64,000 nt of DNA, from assembly GCA_963708205.1 (NCBI GenBank), contig OY970196.1, positions 1,178,001 to 1,242,000 of the forward strand, read 5' to 3'. This DNA is from CAVYTF01 sp963708205. GTDB taxonomy: Bacteria > Bacteroidota > Bacteroidia > Chitinophagales > Chitinophagaceae. Positions 36,901 to 44,648 of this stretch are shown piece by piece. Position numbers and translations under genes: made by a program. Position 1 is the first letter of the stretch; the number at the start of each line of letters is the position of its first letter. Below the pieces are notes generated by a model. That model saw only the letters and a program-made list of their open reading frames with translations. It was not told the DNA's origin and ran no database searches.

Positions 36901-37713
36901 CCAAAAATCAGGGAGCAGCCATGTTGAATCCCATGTATCATGCCCTTGTGTAGGAAATTCTGTATAAGTGTAGTTAGCACCTCCAGCCAACATAGCATCT
37001 CTTACTTGATGTGCCGTAGAAGGCGCTGGCGCTCCGTCAAGACCGCCTTGTACATTCCAAACAGGTGTGAATTTTACTTTGTTAATTGTATCGGGACTTT
37101 GGTAAGATACATCTACCTGAGACATTGGAATATCAGATGCAATATAAGTGGGGTGACTAAATAACATTTCCCAGGTACCCTGTCCGCCGGCAGAAAGTCC
37201 ATTCGCACTTATCGCGAAAGGATCTAATTTATTATTGGCAATCATATAATCAATGATCTCACTGATATACTGATATTGGCCTGCACCCCAAAAGCCCTGG
37301 CTTTGCATACATAAAACATAGCCATCAAAAGTACCATTATCTACTGCTGCATTAAAAACATCTCCACCATGATAAAGTTGGTACTCATTATCATAAATAG
37401 TTCCGGTTTCCCCAAGCCCATGAAAGAAAACAAGCATCGGATACTTTTTTCCATCGTTTGCAGTTGGATTATAACTTTTTGGGAAATGCAATCTAAATGC
37501 ACATCCTTTATAGATATAGCATTTGTACTCGCTGGTATTCCAACTTAGACGGGAAGTTCTCACCCATTTTCCGATTTGTCCCCACGCTGGTTGTGTTGGT
37601 GGTGCGCTGGAATTGTAAGTTACAATAGGATCAGCCGGGTTTAATACAGATTGGCTAAATACATTGCTTACTAAAATACACGTAAAAAGAATTGTTAAGT
37701 AAAACTTTATCAT
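30943..37713 (-). CDS. Giant multidomain T9SS-secreted esterase-like protein
   Basis: 2256 residues. A signal peptide (LFTCILVSNVFSQ, cleavage about 20) is followed by an alpha/beta hydrolase domain (about 60-290) with oxyanion HGLGE (98-102) and nucleophile Ser174 in GLSAGG; it resembles PHB-depolymerase/feruloyl-esterase-like enzymes. Next come Ig/PKD-like segments, at least five fibronectin III repeats, two PA14-like domains (starting about 640 and 890, GTYIFETTSDDGS.LWFN), two cadherin-like repeats (about 1140-1320), and three copies of an unnamed module of about 170-200 residues (from about 1324, 1692 and 1958: VY..F, PWN, NSG.YPD, ISV/ITF.A.KG). It ends in a type A T9SS sorting domain (YPNPFHDYFTLSV..GMYTVEI..RLVKE). 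It is secreted across the outer membrane; PA14 and FN3 suggest a polysaccharide substrate. Catalysis is inferred. Confidence 0.9.
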   Translation of the reverse strand: MIKFYLTILFTCILVSNVFSQSVLNPADPIVTYNSSAPPTQPAWGQIGKWVRTSRLSWNTSEYKCYIYKGCAFRLHFPKSYNPTANDGKKYPMLVFFHGLGETGTIYDNEYQLYHGGDVFNAAVDNGTFDGYVLCMQSQGFWGAGQYQYISEIIDYMIANNKLDPFAISANGLSAGGQGTWEMLFSHPTYIASDIPMSQVDVSYQSPDTINKVKFTPVWNVQGGLDGAPAPSTAHQVRDAMLAGGANYTYTEFPTQGHDTWDSTWLLPDFWPYMLRAYSANPWTLYGRTAFCPTDIINVTIGLAPGFNAYQWRYNGTIIPNATTNTIQVTQPGTYDARVLRGSLWSDWSRTPVQITIKTATVTPPIQVSGLMSIAIPAADGKNYVNLQVAGSYASYAWKRVGSDSIVGTQQIYTATQPGYYIASVTEQYGCSSNYSPAYKVINANGINAPVAAKSLLANAISNTQIQLSWSQPVHPVNAPTAFEIYRGVKSGGPYTFISQVSPTIINYADSNLTPKTKYFYVVRAIDSTAAAPLSNEANAATFSDTIPPSIPLNLKSTYTTSSTITIAWSASTDNVAVDHYAIYVNGVLSNVTKTTSFILTGLTQNQAYSIYVKAVDGSNNYSSASNQISASPILGGLQYSYYTTTTAWSKLPNFAILTPVAQGISQNTDITVATQTTNYGFLWKGYIQVPVSGTYIFETTSDDGSALWFNSLTPTGTPLVSNDGAHASQSVTGTITLTAGIYPICIEYFQAGGGANMSVSWACSALFGNTTQHAIANSYFAGTPTSLGAVPAVPTGVTAAAVAYNKINVGWKDNSNNETGFELYRSNSATGVFNIVGTTAANATSFTDSSLVPATTYYYKVQAVNKYGNSGLSRPDTTVGGSGLNYSYYTGSWSTLPNFTTLTPVKTGVTSNVDLSLATQSTNYGFLWQGYVKVLVATTYILGTTSDDGSDVWFNSLSPTGTPTVNNDGLHSPTSKTSAALNLAVGTYPICVEYFQSGGGATMSLTYQVPGVTQQTAVPSSVFYQAVIAPVPSATTFAAPAAPATPASFVATALSTSKIALSWHTVTSATGYQVTRSIGDSSHFILLTQLSAASASFTDSSLSANLTHYYKIKAIGNGGTSSMTVTAFATTKDNAPVITKLASQSVPFATSSTLAISATDADGDAITFTAQNLPYFAHLAAGVNNTASLQLNPAILDAGVYNNLKIIAADPYGGKDSTIFNLTVSSNYSPTIDSIADYTLNENDTLSIPLNAHDQNAGDILTWSVSNVPNAYSLINVANGQATLFLHPTYNASGIYRPIITVNDGNGGITTRQFNLTVNDANPTVKVYARFASQDQIGAPWNSITQLTTNNLVDAWGKTTNIGLAGQGTWFTTFNGGPTTGNNSGVYPDAVLEDYLYFGIYGGPDVETMEVTGLDTSRSYSLTFFGSSVWAGAADNGTTIYTVGNQSDTLEVQNNTQNTVTINTIKPASDGTITFSMSKGVNTPVGYINALVINSIYDDGTVPAAPLNLTAQNALNSVSLSWSNGAYNAAGFNIYRALASNQVYKLIGQTQAEQAAFTDTSITGTTQYLYKVAAYNTHGISPYSNIDTITTTDRVPQINALSDVGLKYNQTATVNILAKDDSTDHITLSVTGLPSFATFVDKGNGTGTITITPTSNSLGAYPVIVTATDLSNMSSSDTFNILISDPNISSVYLSFSDGYHPVPKPWNMLAGYPFPGTTFSNITDDGNSATGISVVLKNGFSGVVESGMQPVNGLGIYPNVVMRTAEYEPSTQKDTIQINGLSTTKKYNFVFFNSHDDGLVGLTNFTINSTTVSLNATDNISKTVQINGITPNASGTVYITVAKGTSADYAFISSLIIQGYNSTVTSLSPTNLRTTTITRNSIGLQWEDRSYSETGYQIWRAADSASAYTLLATVAANATTYTDANLITNHTYNYAVRAVYGSTYSGYSNTVTASTYAYSVYVNYTTSNDAKLPWNNTDAIPQAGYAWNNFFDETGITTSTGMQLLNNWAGLYNAGMNPLNNSGVVPDTVMIDSYGLFPGQTAVFQITGLNLGMKYDFTFFSSSQAYGDVNVAYTINGVITLLNASLNINGTQTIYGVTPDGYGNVTISVAAGTSTSQFGLIGALIMKGYTPSASKTIPSLGTSGMQNPFAGKENKSEDKTGKQTVETATMISAYPNPFHDYFTLSVPSQNQTDKIEVVMFDMQGKIVYENNFGNVHEGNNTLRIETGSKLSAGMYTVEIINADTKAFRTIRLVKE

Positions 37714-38067
37714 GGTAACGGATTTAAGCAGTTTTAAACTCTAAATTTTAATATAAAATAATTCGTACTGATTAGAAGTTAAAAGTAGAATGAAATCCAC
37801 TTGTAGAAACGAAAGGTTAGTGAACGCATGTTTTTTGTTCGTAAAAGAAAGAAAATGGTAATTGAAATAAATTTTTATTTCTGTAAAAAATATTCTTTTT
37901 AAATAGAGAATTAAAGAAAGTACATTTTGAAATTTGGCAGAAAAAATTAAATTACAGCAAAGCTTAAAAAGTCATTAAAAATAAATGGAAAATTTATAAC
38001 TTACTTGTTTTAAAAGTTTTGAAAAATTCAAAAACTTTTCTTGAAATCAATTAAAAATAGCAACTTT
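37714..38067. other. AT-rich gap upstream of the giant gene
   Basis: 354 bp without a credible ORF, between two minus-strand genes. A weak A/T hairpin (AAAAGTTTT..AAAAACTTTT near 38012-38040) lies just past the amidase stop and could be a poor terminator. The promoter for the giant gene must be here, but I could not single out a convincing TTG/TAnnTTTG pair. Confidence 0.4.
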
Positions 38068-39738
38068 TTATTTAAAAGCAGGAGGATGTTGAAGATTAAA
38101 CTTTGTTTCTTCCTGATACGCTTTTGCAAAAGCAAGCAATGTCTCTTCATCAAATAATTTACCTATAAAAGTAATACTTGCAGGCGTGCCATCTGCATTA
38201 AATCCATTTGGTAAAGTTACGGAAGGATGCCCGGTAAGGTTCGTAATAGCAAGCTGGTCACCGGTTTCAGGTGGTGCAATAATTATATCATATTGTTGTA
38301 TAAAAGGATCGGCCTTTTGCATAACATCGTATCGAAGCCTGCAGGCATTAATATATTCAACCGCCGGAATAAAACGTGCCGTACGAAAAGTATTTGGCCA
38401 ACGATCTTTATTTTGTTGCACCATTTCATCATCTTGATTGCTCCGGGTAAGTGGATCAAAAGCTGCAGCAGATTCGGCATCAACAATTAGTGAAAGAATG
38501 GCGTCGCCATGCAATGTATCCGGAAAATCTACACCAATAACTTTCGCTCCCATCTTCTTTAAAATGCTAAGTGTATTTTTTTCTGTACTGTTTGCGGGTA
38601 GGCTGTCAATATAATTTTTCGCATAAGCAATTTTCAATCTAGAAACATCAATCTTGCCTGTATAATTAAAAGGTTCATTACGTGCAGATGCATCTTTACC
38701 ATCTGTACCATGAATATAATTAAATACGATTGCTGCATCTTCCGCGCTTCTTGCAAGAACGCCTATTTTATCAGAACTCCAGGCAAGTGCCATAGCACCG
38801 GTGCGTGAAATGCTACCAAATGTTGGACGTAACCCTGTTACTCCGCAGCGCATAGATGGATCTACTATTGAGCCATAAGTTTCCGTACCAATTGCAAAAG
38901 GAACAAGACCTGAAGCTGTTGCTGCTGCTGAGCCTGCAGAGGATCCTCCCGAACCTTTGTTTATATCCCATGGGTTGCGTGTTTGTCCGCCAAACCAAAC
39001 ATCATCCATTGCCAACTCACCTAAAGATAATTTAGCAACCAGCACTGCACCTGCATTTTCAAGCTGTTGTGCTACAAAAGAAGTTTCATTAATTACCTGG
39101 TGTTTATAAGGTGGCGTTCCCCATGTTGTGTGCGTACCGTGTACTGCAAAAAGATCTTTGATGCCATAAGGAATTCCTTGCAGAGGACTTTTATAAATTC
39201 CTTTTGCCAAATTATCGTCTGCCTGTTTTGCTTCGCGCATTGCTATCGAGTCCGTAAGCTCAACAACACAATGTAATGTTGGTCCATATTTTTTTAACCT
39301 GTCAATAAAAAATTCTGTAAGTTTTACAGAAGAAATCTTTTTGTATTTAATGAGTGATGCAAGTTCTGGCAACGAATAAAAAGCCAGTTCATTTATATTT
39401 TTCGGAAGTTCAATGTTAGCAGGAATCTTAAATTGAACTGATTGTTGTTTTTTTCCCAAAATATTTGTCATGCCTGGCAATACAGGATCGAACCATAACG
39501 GCATAGGAATATTATTCGGAATATTTTTATCATGAATAAATTGATAAGTTTTCAAATTGTTTGCAAGACCCGACAATATGGAATCTCTTTTCGCATCAGT
39601 GAAATTCAGTCCATACATTTTTTCTGCCGCCATTTCATCTTTGATAGAAATAGAATCCTGAGCCTCTACAAAAAAACAAAGCAGTAAGAAAAAAATAAAT
39701 AGAAATTTTCTTGTGTAAATAAAAATTGTTCTGATCAT
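38068..39738 (-). CDS. Exported amidase, amidase-signature family
   Basis: 556 residues with a signal peptide (about 1-27, FLFIFFLLLCFFVEAQ). The Ser-cisSer-Lys triad is visible: Lys194 in GIPYGIKDLF, the GGSSAGS loop (264-270), and nucleophile Ser290 in GTETYGSI. The family hydrolyses amides; exported Bacteroidota members may act on peptides or other amides rather than on mischarged tRNA, so it should not be called GatA. The substrate is unknown. Confidence 0.9.
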   Translation of the reverse strand: MIRTIFIYTRKFLFIFFLLLCFFVEAQDSISIKDEMAAEKMYGLNFTDAKRDSILSGLANNLKTYQFIHDKNIPNNIPMPLWFDPVLPGMTNILGKKQQSVQFKIPANIELPKNINELAFYSLPELASLIKYKKISSVKLTEFFIDRLKKYGPTLHCVVELTDSIAMREAKQADDNLAKGIYKSPLQGIPYGIKDLFAVHGTHTTWGTPPYKHQVINETSFVAQQLENAGAVLVAKLSLGELAMDDVWFGGQTRNPWDINKGSGGSSAGSAAATASGLVPFAIGTETYGSIVDPSMRCGVTGLRPTFGSISRTGAMALAWSSDKIGVLARSAEDAAIVFNYIHGTDGKDASARNEPFNYTGKIDVSRLKIAYAKNYIDSLPANSTEKNTLSILKKMGAKVIGVDFPDTLHGDAILSLIVDAESAAAFDPLTRSNQDDEMVQQNKDRWPNTFRTARFIPAVEYINACRLRYDVMQKADPFIQQYDIIIAPPETGDQLAITNLTGHPSVTLPNGFNADGTPASITFIGKLFDEETLLAFAKAYQEETKFNLQHPPAFK

Positions 39739-39842
39739 TTTTTAGAGTTGGCGCTAAAGTTAAAAATATAAATAGTAACACATCGAAACATTTCAAAAAA
39801 ACTCTCAAACTAATTTTTATCTTTATTGCATAAGCTTACATC

Positions 39843-41156
39843 ATGAACAGAAGAAAATTTATTCACAACACAGCAATTACAACAGCAGGAGTTACCATTT
39901 TAAATTTTCCTGTCTTTGGAAAAAATGCACCTTCAAATAAAGTTGTCCTTGGAGTAATGGGCGTGAACAGCCGCGGCAGTTATCTCGCAAAATCTTTTTC
40001 ATCATTACAAAATGTTGAGGTCGCTTACATTTGTGATGTTGAAGCAAAAGCTATTCAAAATGGTTTGGATGCATTGAAAGCTGCTCCGCGCAAACCTTCT
40101 GTTATCAAGGATATTCATGAACTCGTGCAAAAAAATGATTTTGATGCGTTGGTTATCGCTGCACCCGATCATTGGCATACTCCTGCAGCAATTCTTGGCG
40201 TTCAAAATGGCAAACATGTATATGTTGAAAAGCCATGCGGACAAAATCCGTATGAAGGTGAATTGGTTTCGCAGGCATATTTAAAATATGGAAAGCACAT
40301 TCAAATGGGCAATCAAAGAAGATCGATGCCAACACTAATGGAAGCTGCAAAGCTTGTGCAACAAGGGGCGATTGGCAAAGCATATTTTGCAAAAGCATGG
40401 TACACAAATAATCGCCCATCAATTGGTATTGGAAAAATTATTCCTGTACCTCCAACTCTTGATTGGGAATTATGGCAGGGACCTGCGCCGCGAAAAGATT
40501 ACAAAAACAATCTCGTGCATTATAATTGGCATTGGTTCTGGCATTGGGGTACGGGTGAAGCTTGCAATAACGGAACGCATGAGATTGATTGCTGCCGCTG
40601 GTTCTTAGGTGTTGATTATCCTACAAAAGTTACTTCTGCAGGCGGACGTTACGCATTTAAAGATGATTGGCAAACAACAGATACACAAGTTGCATGCTTT
40701 GAATTTGATGGTGAAAAATCAATAACATGGGAAAGCAGAAGTTGTAATAATTATCCTGTTGAAGGCGAAGGTCGCGGCTTTATAATTTATGGTGATGGCG
40801 GAACACTGGTAAATGATGGCGGTGGTGGATATAAAATTTTTGATACAAAAAATAAGTTAGTTAAAGAAGCAGGAACTGATGTAAAAGCAGAGGCAAATAA
40901 TTTGGTAAGTTCAACAGGAAATCTTGATTTATATCACTTTCAAAATTTTGTAGATGCTGTAAAAGGCGAAGCAAAAATAAACTCTCCGGTTAATGAAGGA
41001 AGCAAATCTGTTTTGCTTTGTCATCTTTCAAATATCGCGCAGCGAACAGGAAGAGCTTTGCATTGCGATCCAACAAATGGACATATTTTGAATGATGAAG
41101 AAGCAATGAATTTATGGAGAAGAAAATATGAAAAAGGTTGGGAACCGATGGTCTGA
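39843..41156 (+). CDS. Tat-exported Gfo/Idh/MocA family oxidoreductase
   Basis: 437 residues. The N terminus NRRKFIHNTAITTAGVTIL is a twin-arginine type signal. A Rossmann domain (about 36-155) has GVMGVNSRGSYLA and the family motif VEKPCGQN. The C-terminal domain (about 160-430) has WHWFWHWGTGEACNNGTHEID. Secreted members act on sugar derivatives with bound NAD(P). Together with the DUF1080 protein at 25897 this could hint at 3-keto-glycoside chemistry, but the genes are 12 kb apart. Confidence 0.9.
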   Translation: MNRRKFIHNTAITTAGVTILNFPVFGKNAPSNKVVLGVMGVNSRGSYLAKSFSSLQNVEVAYICDVEAKAIQNGLDALKAAPRKPSVIKDIHELVQKNDFDALVIAAPDHWHTPAAILGVQNGKHVYVEKPCGQNPYEGELVSQAYLKYGKHIQMGNQRRSMPTLMEAAKLVQQGAIGKAYFAKAWYTNNRPSIGIGKIIPVPPTLDWELWQGPAPRKDYKNNLVHYNWHWFWHWGTGEACNNGTHEIDCCRWFLGVDYPTKVTSAGGRYAFKDDWQTTDTQVACFEFDGEKSITWESRSCNNYPVEGEGRGFIIYGDGGTLVNDGGGGYKIFDTKNKLVKEAGTDVKAEANNLVSSTGNLDLYHFQNFVDAVKGEAKINSPVNEGSKSVLLCHLSNIAQRTGRALHCDPTNGHILNDEEAMNLWRRKYEKGWEPMV

Positions 41157-41170
41157 TTAATAAAATAACT

Positions 41171-41902
41171 ATGGCTCAAACCTTTCTCACTGCGGGTTGG
41201 CGCAATCTGATCATGGCAAATTATATTGTTGATCCTGCGTTATTGAAAAAGTATCTTCCAAGCCATACCGAGCTTGATGGATTTAATAATGATCATTTTG
41301 TAAGCCTTGTAGGTTTTTTATTTACTGATGTAAAAGTGCGAGGTATTTCTTTTCCATTTCATAAAAATTTTGAAGAGGTCAACCTTCGTTTTTATGTACG
41401 TTATAAAGAAGATAATATCTGGAAGCGTGGTGTTGTTTTTATAAAAGAAATTGTGCCCAGAAAAATGATAAGTTTCATTGCGAAAACTTTGTATGGTGAA
41501 AATTATGCTACGCATCTGATGAAACATGAATGGACGGAAAGCGAAAACACACTATCTGTCAATTATGAATGGAAGGTCGGAAAAGAATGGAATTACATAA
41601 AATGTATTGCAGACAAGAAGCCTGAGTTGATAAAGGAAGATTCAGCGGAACAATTTATAACAGAACACTATTGGGGCTATACTTTTATAAATAAAAAGTA
41701 TACAGGTGTATATCAGGTCACACATCCAAAATGGAGAATACACCAAGTGAACAGCTATGATATTTTTTGCCACACGAAAGAATTGTATGGTGAGGCATTT
41801 GAAGAAACGATTAACCAAAAACCTAAGTCTATTTTTCTTGCAGAAGGGTCTTCAATAGAAGTAATGAAAGGAAACAAATTAAAAGCAAACACTCAACCTT
41901 AA
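41171..41902 (+). CDS. YqjF family protein (DUF2071)
   Basis: I choose ATG 41171 (MAQTFLTAGWRNLIMANY); the longer frame from 41138 overlaps the upstream gene and adds 11 residues of no family match. Residues about 5-225 match DUF2071: LLKKYLPSHTELD, SLVGFLFTDVKVRGI, VNLRFYVRY, RGVVFIKEIVPR and HEWTE. The length is 243. It is a cytosolic beta-rich protein of unknown function. The gene starts 14 bp after the oxidoreductase stop. Confidence 0.87.
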   Translation: MAQTFLTAGWRNLIMANYIVDPALLKKYLPSHTELDGFNNDHFVSLVGFLFTDVKVRGISFPFHKNFEEVNLRFYVRYKEDNIWKRGVVFIKEIVPRKMISFIAKTLYGENYATHLMKHEWTESENTLSVNYEWKVGKEWNYIKCIADKKPELIKEDSAEQFITEHYWGYTFINKKYTGVYQVTHPKWRIHQVNSYDIFCHTKELYGEAFEETINQKPKSIFLAEGSSIEVMKGNKLKANTQP

Positions 41903-42124
41903 CAACAATTTTACTACAATCGTAAACACTGTGAATTGAAGTCCACTAATTTAGTGGAGAAATTAACTATGAACAGAAACGATCAGCCTCAACAAATTAA
42001 TAAATGCATTATTCTTTGCAATGCATGTTTCTGTTGTATGCCGCAAGGCATATAATTCTTCTCATCCGACGGCAATAGCCTTTTTAATTTAAACCAAAAA
42101 TTATTAAACCTAAAAAAAATTTCT
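41903..42124 (+). other. Palindrome-rich leader upstream of metY
   Basis: 222 bp without a gene and full of symmetric elements: TCCACTAA-T-TTAGTGGA (41942-41958); AACAGAAAC (41972-41980) complementary to GTTTCTGTT (42027-42035); nested inside that, ATGCATT-loop-AATGCAT (42004-42026); and TATGCC-GCAA-GGCATA (42037-42052) with a GNRA-type loop. The helices are adjacent without gaps, as in a folded RNA. It could be a cis-acting leader of the methionine operon or a decayed REP/IS200-type element. It lacks SAM-I and SAM-II riboswitch consensus words. Confidence 0.5.
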
Positions 42125-43444
42125 ATGAGTACTCTTCATTTCGAGACACTTCAACTGCATGCAGGGCAGCAAATTGATCCTACAACAAAAGCGCGTGCAG
42201 TGCCGCTTTATCAAACAACATCGTATGGGTTTGATAATGCAGAACATGCTGCAAATCTTTTTGGCTTACGGCAATTTGGCAATATTTATACACGCATCAT
42301 GAATCCGACAACCGATGTTTTTGAGCAACGAATGGCTGCTCTTGAAGGCGGCGTTGCAGCATTGGCAACAGGTTCTGGGCAGGCGGCTCAGTTTCTTGCA
42401 TTGAATAATATTTTGCAGGCAGGCGACAATTTTATTTCAACGAGTTATTTATATGGCGGCACATACAATCAGTTCAAGGTTTCTTTTAAAAGATTAGGAA
42501 TTGATGTGCGGTTTGCTGATGGAGATGATGTTGAAACATTTGTACCATTAATTGATAAAAACACAAAAGCTATTTATTTAGAAACAATTGGTAACCCGAA
42601 ATTGAATATTCCTGATTTTGAAAAATTTGCAGCGCTTGCAAAAGAGTATGATTTGCCATTAATTGTTGATAATACTTTTGGAGCAGGTGGTTATTTATTT
42701 AAACCAATTGAATGGGGTGCAAATATTGTTGTTGAGTCTGCAACAAAATGGATCGGCGGACATGGTACAACAATTGGCGGAGTAATAATTGACGGTGGAA
42801 ATTATAATTGGAATAATGGAAAGTTCCCACAGTTTACTGAACCATCAGAAGGTTATCATGGTTTAAAATTCTGGGATGTTTTCGGTGAAGGAAATCCGCT
42901 GGGTTTACCAAACATAGCATTCGCTATACGCGCACGGGTCGAGGGTTTGCGCGATTTTGGTGCATCACAGGCACCTTTCAATTCTTTCCTTTTAATTCAG
43001 GGATTGGAAACCTTATCATTACGTGTTCAACGGCATTCAGAAAATGCTTTGGCATTGGCTGAGTATTTAGAAAATAATCCGCTTGTTGACTTTGTGCAAT
43101 ATCCCGGATTGAAGAGTAGTCCCTATCATGCATTGGCTACAAAATATTTGGCAAATGGTTTTGGCGGCGTATTAAATTTTGGGGTAAAAGGAACAAAAGA
43201 AAATGCAACTAAATTTATTGATTCATTGAAACTTGCAAGTCATTTGGCAAATGTTGGCGATGCAAAAACGCTGGTAATTCATCCCGCATCTACAACGCAT
43301 GAACAATTGAGCGAAGCTGAACAGGTTGCCGCAGGTGTGCAGCCAAACCAAGTGCGCATCAGTGTTGGCATTGAGCATATTGATGACATCAAAGCAGATT
43401 TTGAACAGGCGTTTGAAAAAGTTTTTGCAAAAGAATTGGTGTGA
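42125..43444 (+). CDS. metY: O-acetylhomoserine aminocarboxypropyltransferase
   Basis: 439 residues, PLP-dependent Cys/Met metabolism family. The start is HFETLQLHAGQ, the substrate region is RIMNPTTDVFEQR, and the PLP lysine is Lys208 in ESATKWIGGHGTT. It makes homocysteine from O-acetylhomoserine and sulfide. First gene of metY-metX-hom. The ATG at 42125 follows an A-rich leader that contains the structured region described at 41903. Confidence 0.95.
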   Translation: MSTLHFETLQLHAGQQIDPTTKARAVPLYQTTSYGFDNAEHAANLFGLRQFGNIYTRIMNPTTDVFEQRMAALEGGVAALATGSGQAAQFLALNNILQAGDNFISTSYLYGGTYNQFKVSFKRLGIDVRFADGDDVETFVPLIDKNTKAIYLETIGNPKLNIPDFEKFAALAKEYDLPLIVDNTFGAGGYLFKPIEWGANIVVESATKWIGGHGTTIGGVIIDGGNYNWNNGKFPQFTEPSEGYHGLKFWDVFGEGNPLGLPNIAFAIRARVEGLRDFGASQAPFNSFLLIQGLETLSLRVQRHSENALALAEYLENNPLVDFVQYPGLKSSPYHALATKYLANGFGGVLNFGVKGTKENATKFIDSLKLASHLANVGDAKTLVIHPASTTHEQLSEAEQVAAGVQPNQVRISVGIEHIDDIKADFEQAFEKVFAKELV

Positions 43445-43495
43445 TTTTTTTGCATTAATCAGCGTTGAAACTGAAGTTCACTTTATAGGAGAATG

Positions 43496-43524
43496 ATGAA
43501 AGGATTGCGACGCAACGAAGATGC
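43496..43524 (+). repeat. Dispersed short repeat, copy 2
   Basis: A 29-bp block starting ATGAAAGGATTGCGACGC and ending AACGAAGATGC is identical, in inverse orientation, to 52169-52197. It lies immediately upstream of the chosen metX start and creates an in-frame ATG that can mislead gene callers. Confidence 0.85.
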
Positions 43525-43525
43525 C

Positions 43526-44638
43526 ATGAAAACCGATGTTGGTATTAAAAAGAAAAATAAAAATTTGAGTTACAAACTTTTTAAATACAATAGTGAATTT
43601 TTACTGGAAAGCGGCAAAGCCTTGCCGGCATTGCATTTGGCATATACAACGCAGGGAATTTTGAACGATGATAAAGATAATGTTGTTTGGGTTTTTCATG
43701 CGCTCACTGCAAACAGCGATGCTTCTGAATGGTGGTACGGATTGGTTGGTGAAGAAAAATTATTTGATCCAAATGAATACTTTGTTATTTGTGTGAACAT
43801 GCCCGGAAGTTGCTATGGAAGCATCGGTCCGCTTGATAAAAATCCGACAACCGGTGAAAAATTCTATCATGATTTTCCATGGTTTACGACGCGCGATATG
43901 GTGCGCGCATATAAACTTTTATGCGACCATCTTGGCATTGATAAAATCAATATTGGTATTGGCGGTTCAATGGGTGGACAACAATTGCTTGAGTGGGCAA
44001 TTGAAGAGCCGGATCGTTTTGAATATATTATTCCCATTGCAACAAATGCCAAACATTCGCCGTGGGGCATTGCCTTTAATGCGTCGCAAAGAATGTGCAT
44101 TGAAAATGATTTTTCATGGAAGGAAAAAAATGAGTCTGCCGGAATAAATGGAATGAAGATTGCCCGTTCGCTGGCATTGATTTCTTACCGGCACTACGAA
44201 ACTTATACAAATGCACAGCAAGGTTTTACAAAAGAAACAGAAGAGAAAAATATTGATGAAAAAGTTTTTAAAGCAGAGAGTTATCAGCGATACCAGGGAG
44301 AAAAATTGGCGAAGCGTTTCAATGCTTTCAGCTATTATTTTTTAAGCAAAGGAATGGATGCGCATGACATTAGCCGTAACAGAAAAAGTTTGGAAATGGC
44401 ATTGCAGAGTATTGGTGCAAAGACACTGGTAGTAAGCATCTCAAGCGATTTGCTTTTCCCGGCGAAAGAGCAGGAGTTTCTTGCAAAACATATTCCTGAT
44501 GCGGAATTAACTGTAATAGATTCATTGTTTGGACATGATGGTTTTTTACTTGAATATGAAAGAATAAGTAAGGTGATAAAATATTTTTTGAATCTGCAAA
44601 AAGTTGAAGCAGTAAAAAAAATCAAACAGATAATTTAA
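43526..44638 (+). CDS. metX: Homoserine O-acetyltransferase
   Basis: 370 residues from ATG 43526. The longer frame from 43493 starts with residues encoded by a dispersed repeat (MMKGLRRNEDA), so I reject it. An alpha/beta hydrolase fold: HALTANSDASEWW, CVNMPGSCYGSIGP, nucleophile Ser148 in IGGSMGGQQ, the late acid in SISSDLLFP and the His in FGHDGFLLEY. It uses acetyl-CoA to activate homoserine. 10 bp separate it from hom. Confidence 0.94.
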   Translation: MKTDVGIKKKNKNLSYKLFKYNSEFLLESGKALPALHLAYTTQGILNDDKDNVVWVFHALTANSDASEWWYGLVGEEKLFDPNEYFVICVNMPGSCYGSIGPLDKNPTTGEKFYHDFPWFTTRDMVRAYKLLCDHLGIDKINIGIGGSMGGQQLLEWAIEEPDRFEYIIPIATNAKHSPWGIAFNASQRMCIENDFSWKEKNESAGINGMKIARSLALISYRHYETYTNAQQGFTKETEEKNIDEKVFKAESYQRYQGEKLAKRFNAFSYYFLSKGMDAHDISRNRKSLEMALQSIGAKTLVVSISSDLLFPAKEQEFLAKHIPDAELTVIDSLFGHDGFLLEYERISKVIKYFLNLQKVEAVKKIKQII

Positions 44639-44648
44639 ACTTAAAAGA

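Noticed and set aside
38068..39738. GatA subunit of the tRNA amidotransferase
   Set aside because: The protein has a signal peptide and no gatB/gatC neighbour; it is an exported amidase of the same fold.
41903..42124. SAM-I or SAM-II riboswitch before metY
   Set aside because: The palindromes do not contain the conserved core of either class, so a known SAM riboswitch is not claimed.
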